Source of the DNA: Shewanella mangrovi
GTDB lineage: Bacteria; Pseudomonadota; Gammaproteobacteria; Enterobacterales; Shewanellaceae
Assembly (NCBI RefSeq): GCF_000753795.1
Contig: NZ_JPEO01000008.1
Span: forward strand, 58,567-122,566
Direction of reading: 5' to 3'
DNA length: 64,000 nucleotides
Positions within the stretch are counted from its first letter, which is position 1; the number at the start of each line of letters is the position of its first letter. Under the pieces are notes generated by a model. The model was not told where the DNA came from. It searched no databases and saw only the letters and a list, made by a program, of their open reading frames with translations. The translations under genes and the position numbers were made by a program. Positions 63,972-64,000 of this stretch are shown piece by piece.

Positions 63972-64000
63972 TGGTGGAGCTAGACGGGATCGAACCGTCG
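63972..64000 (-). tRNA. tRNA-Ala(GGC), 3' part, cut by the window end
   Basis: The 29 nt match the 3' end (T arm, acceptor and CCA) of the complete tRNA-Ala at 62814-62889. The 5' part lies beyond the window. Confidence 0.93.

Overview
The window is chromosomal DNA of a gammaproteobacterium, most probably Shewanella or a close relative. This is inferred from gene order and protein resemblance recalled from memory; no search was run. The evidence is the rpsB-tsf-pyrH-frr-uppS-cdsA-dxr-rseP-bamA-skp-lpxD-fabZ operon, map-glnD-dapD divergent from rpsB, a porin-phoB-phoR-pstS block next to rdgC, and a ppnN/xni/yqcA/truC/yqcC/csrB/syd/queF neighbourhood that matches the E. coli order with several small DUF genes inserted. 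I see no insertion sequence, prophage, integron or CRISPR array. It reads as core genome with a modest accessory part from about 44 to 62 kb.

Layout. 1-12.2 kb (minus strand): translation and envelope-biogenesis operon, headed by an S2-type leader in front of rpsB and broken by internal hairpin terminators. 12.4-16.7 kb (plus): map, glnD, dapD. 16.7-18.5 kb: recN under two LexA boxes. 18.6-25 kb: a LysR regulator; pstS, phoR and phoB with Pho boxes upstream of phoB and pstS, and a porin; rdgC. 25-31 kb: an M61 PDZ peptidase, a TPR membrane protein ending in a worn-out GGDEF domain, and an intact diguanylate cyclase. 31-44 kb: the conserved ppnN-to-queF neighbourhood with purU, a PtsG-like PTS permease and many small conserved families. 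In its middle (39.34-39.74 kb, minus strand) lies an unannotated-looking stretch that is a CsrB-type RNA, with about 27 GGA motifs, a terminal hairpin and an upstream UvrY/GacA box. 44-62.5 kb: a PPTase, a DUF4382 lipoprotein, a Fur-controlled TonB receptor, an AraC-like gene remnant, a patatin, fumC, a CPA2 antiporter, a second diguanylate cyclase, sstT, cheV, a possible pseudophosphatase, ogt plus an Ada/AraC/AlkA fusion, an ABC exporter and an S10 peptidase. 62.7-64 kb: a tandem tRNA array on the minus strand with ten tRNA-Glu(UUC), one complete tRNA-Ala(GGC) and one tRNA-Ala cut by the window end.

How parts work together. The first operon couples ribosome assembly (S2, EF-Ts, Frr), UMP supply, undecaprenyl and phospholipid precursors, and outer-membrane assembly (BamA, Skp, LpxD, FabZ, RseP). 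PhoB/PhoR with Pho boxes tie phosphate sensing to PstS. CsrB would titrate CsrA under BarA/UvrY control, a switch between biofilm or motility and carbon storage, and two diguanylate cyclases and a CheV are also present. Several start codons were moved from the longest reading frame to match ribosome binding sites and family lengths; these choices are stated in each entry.
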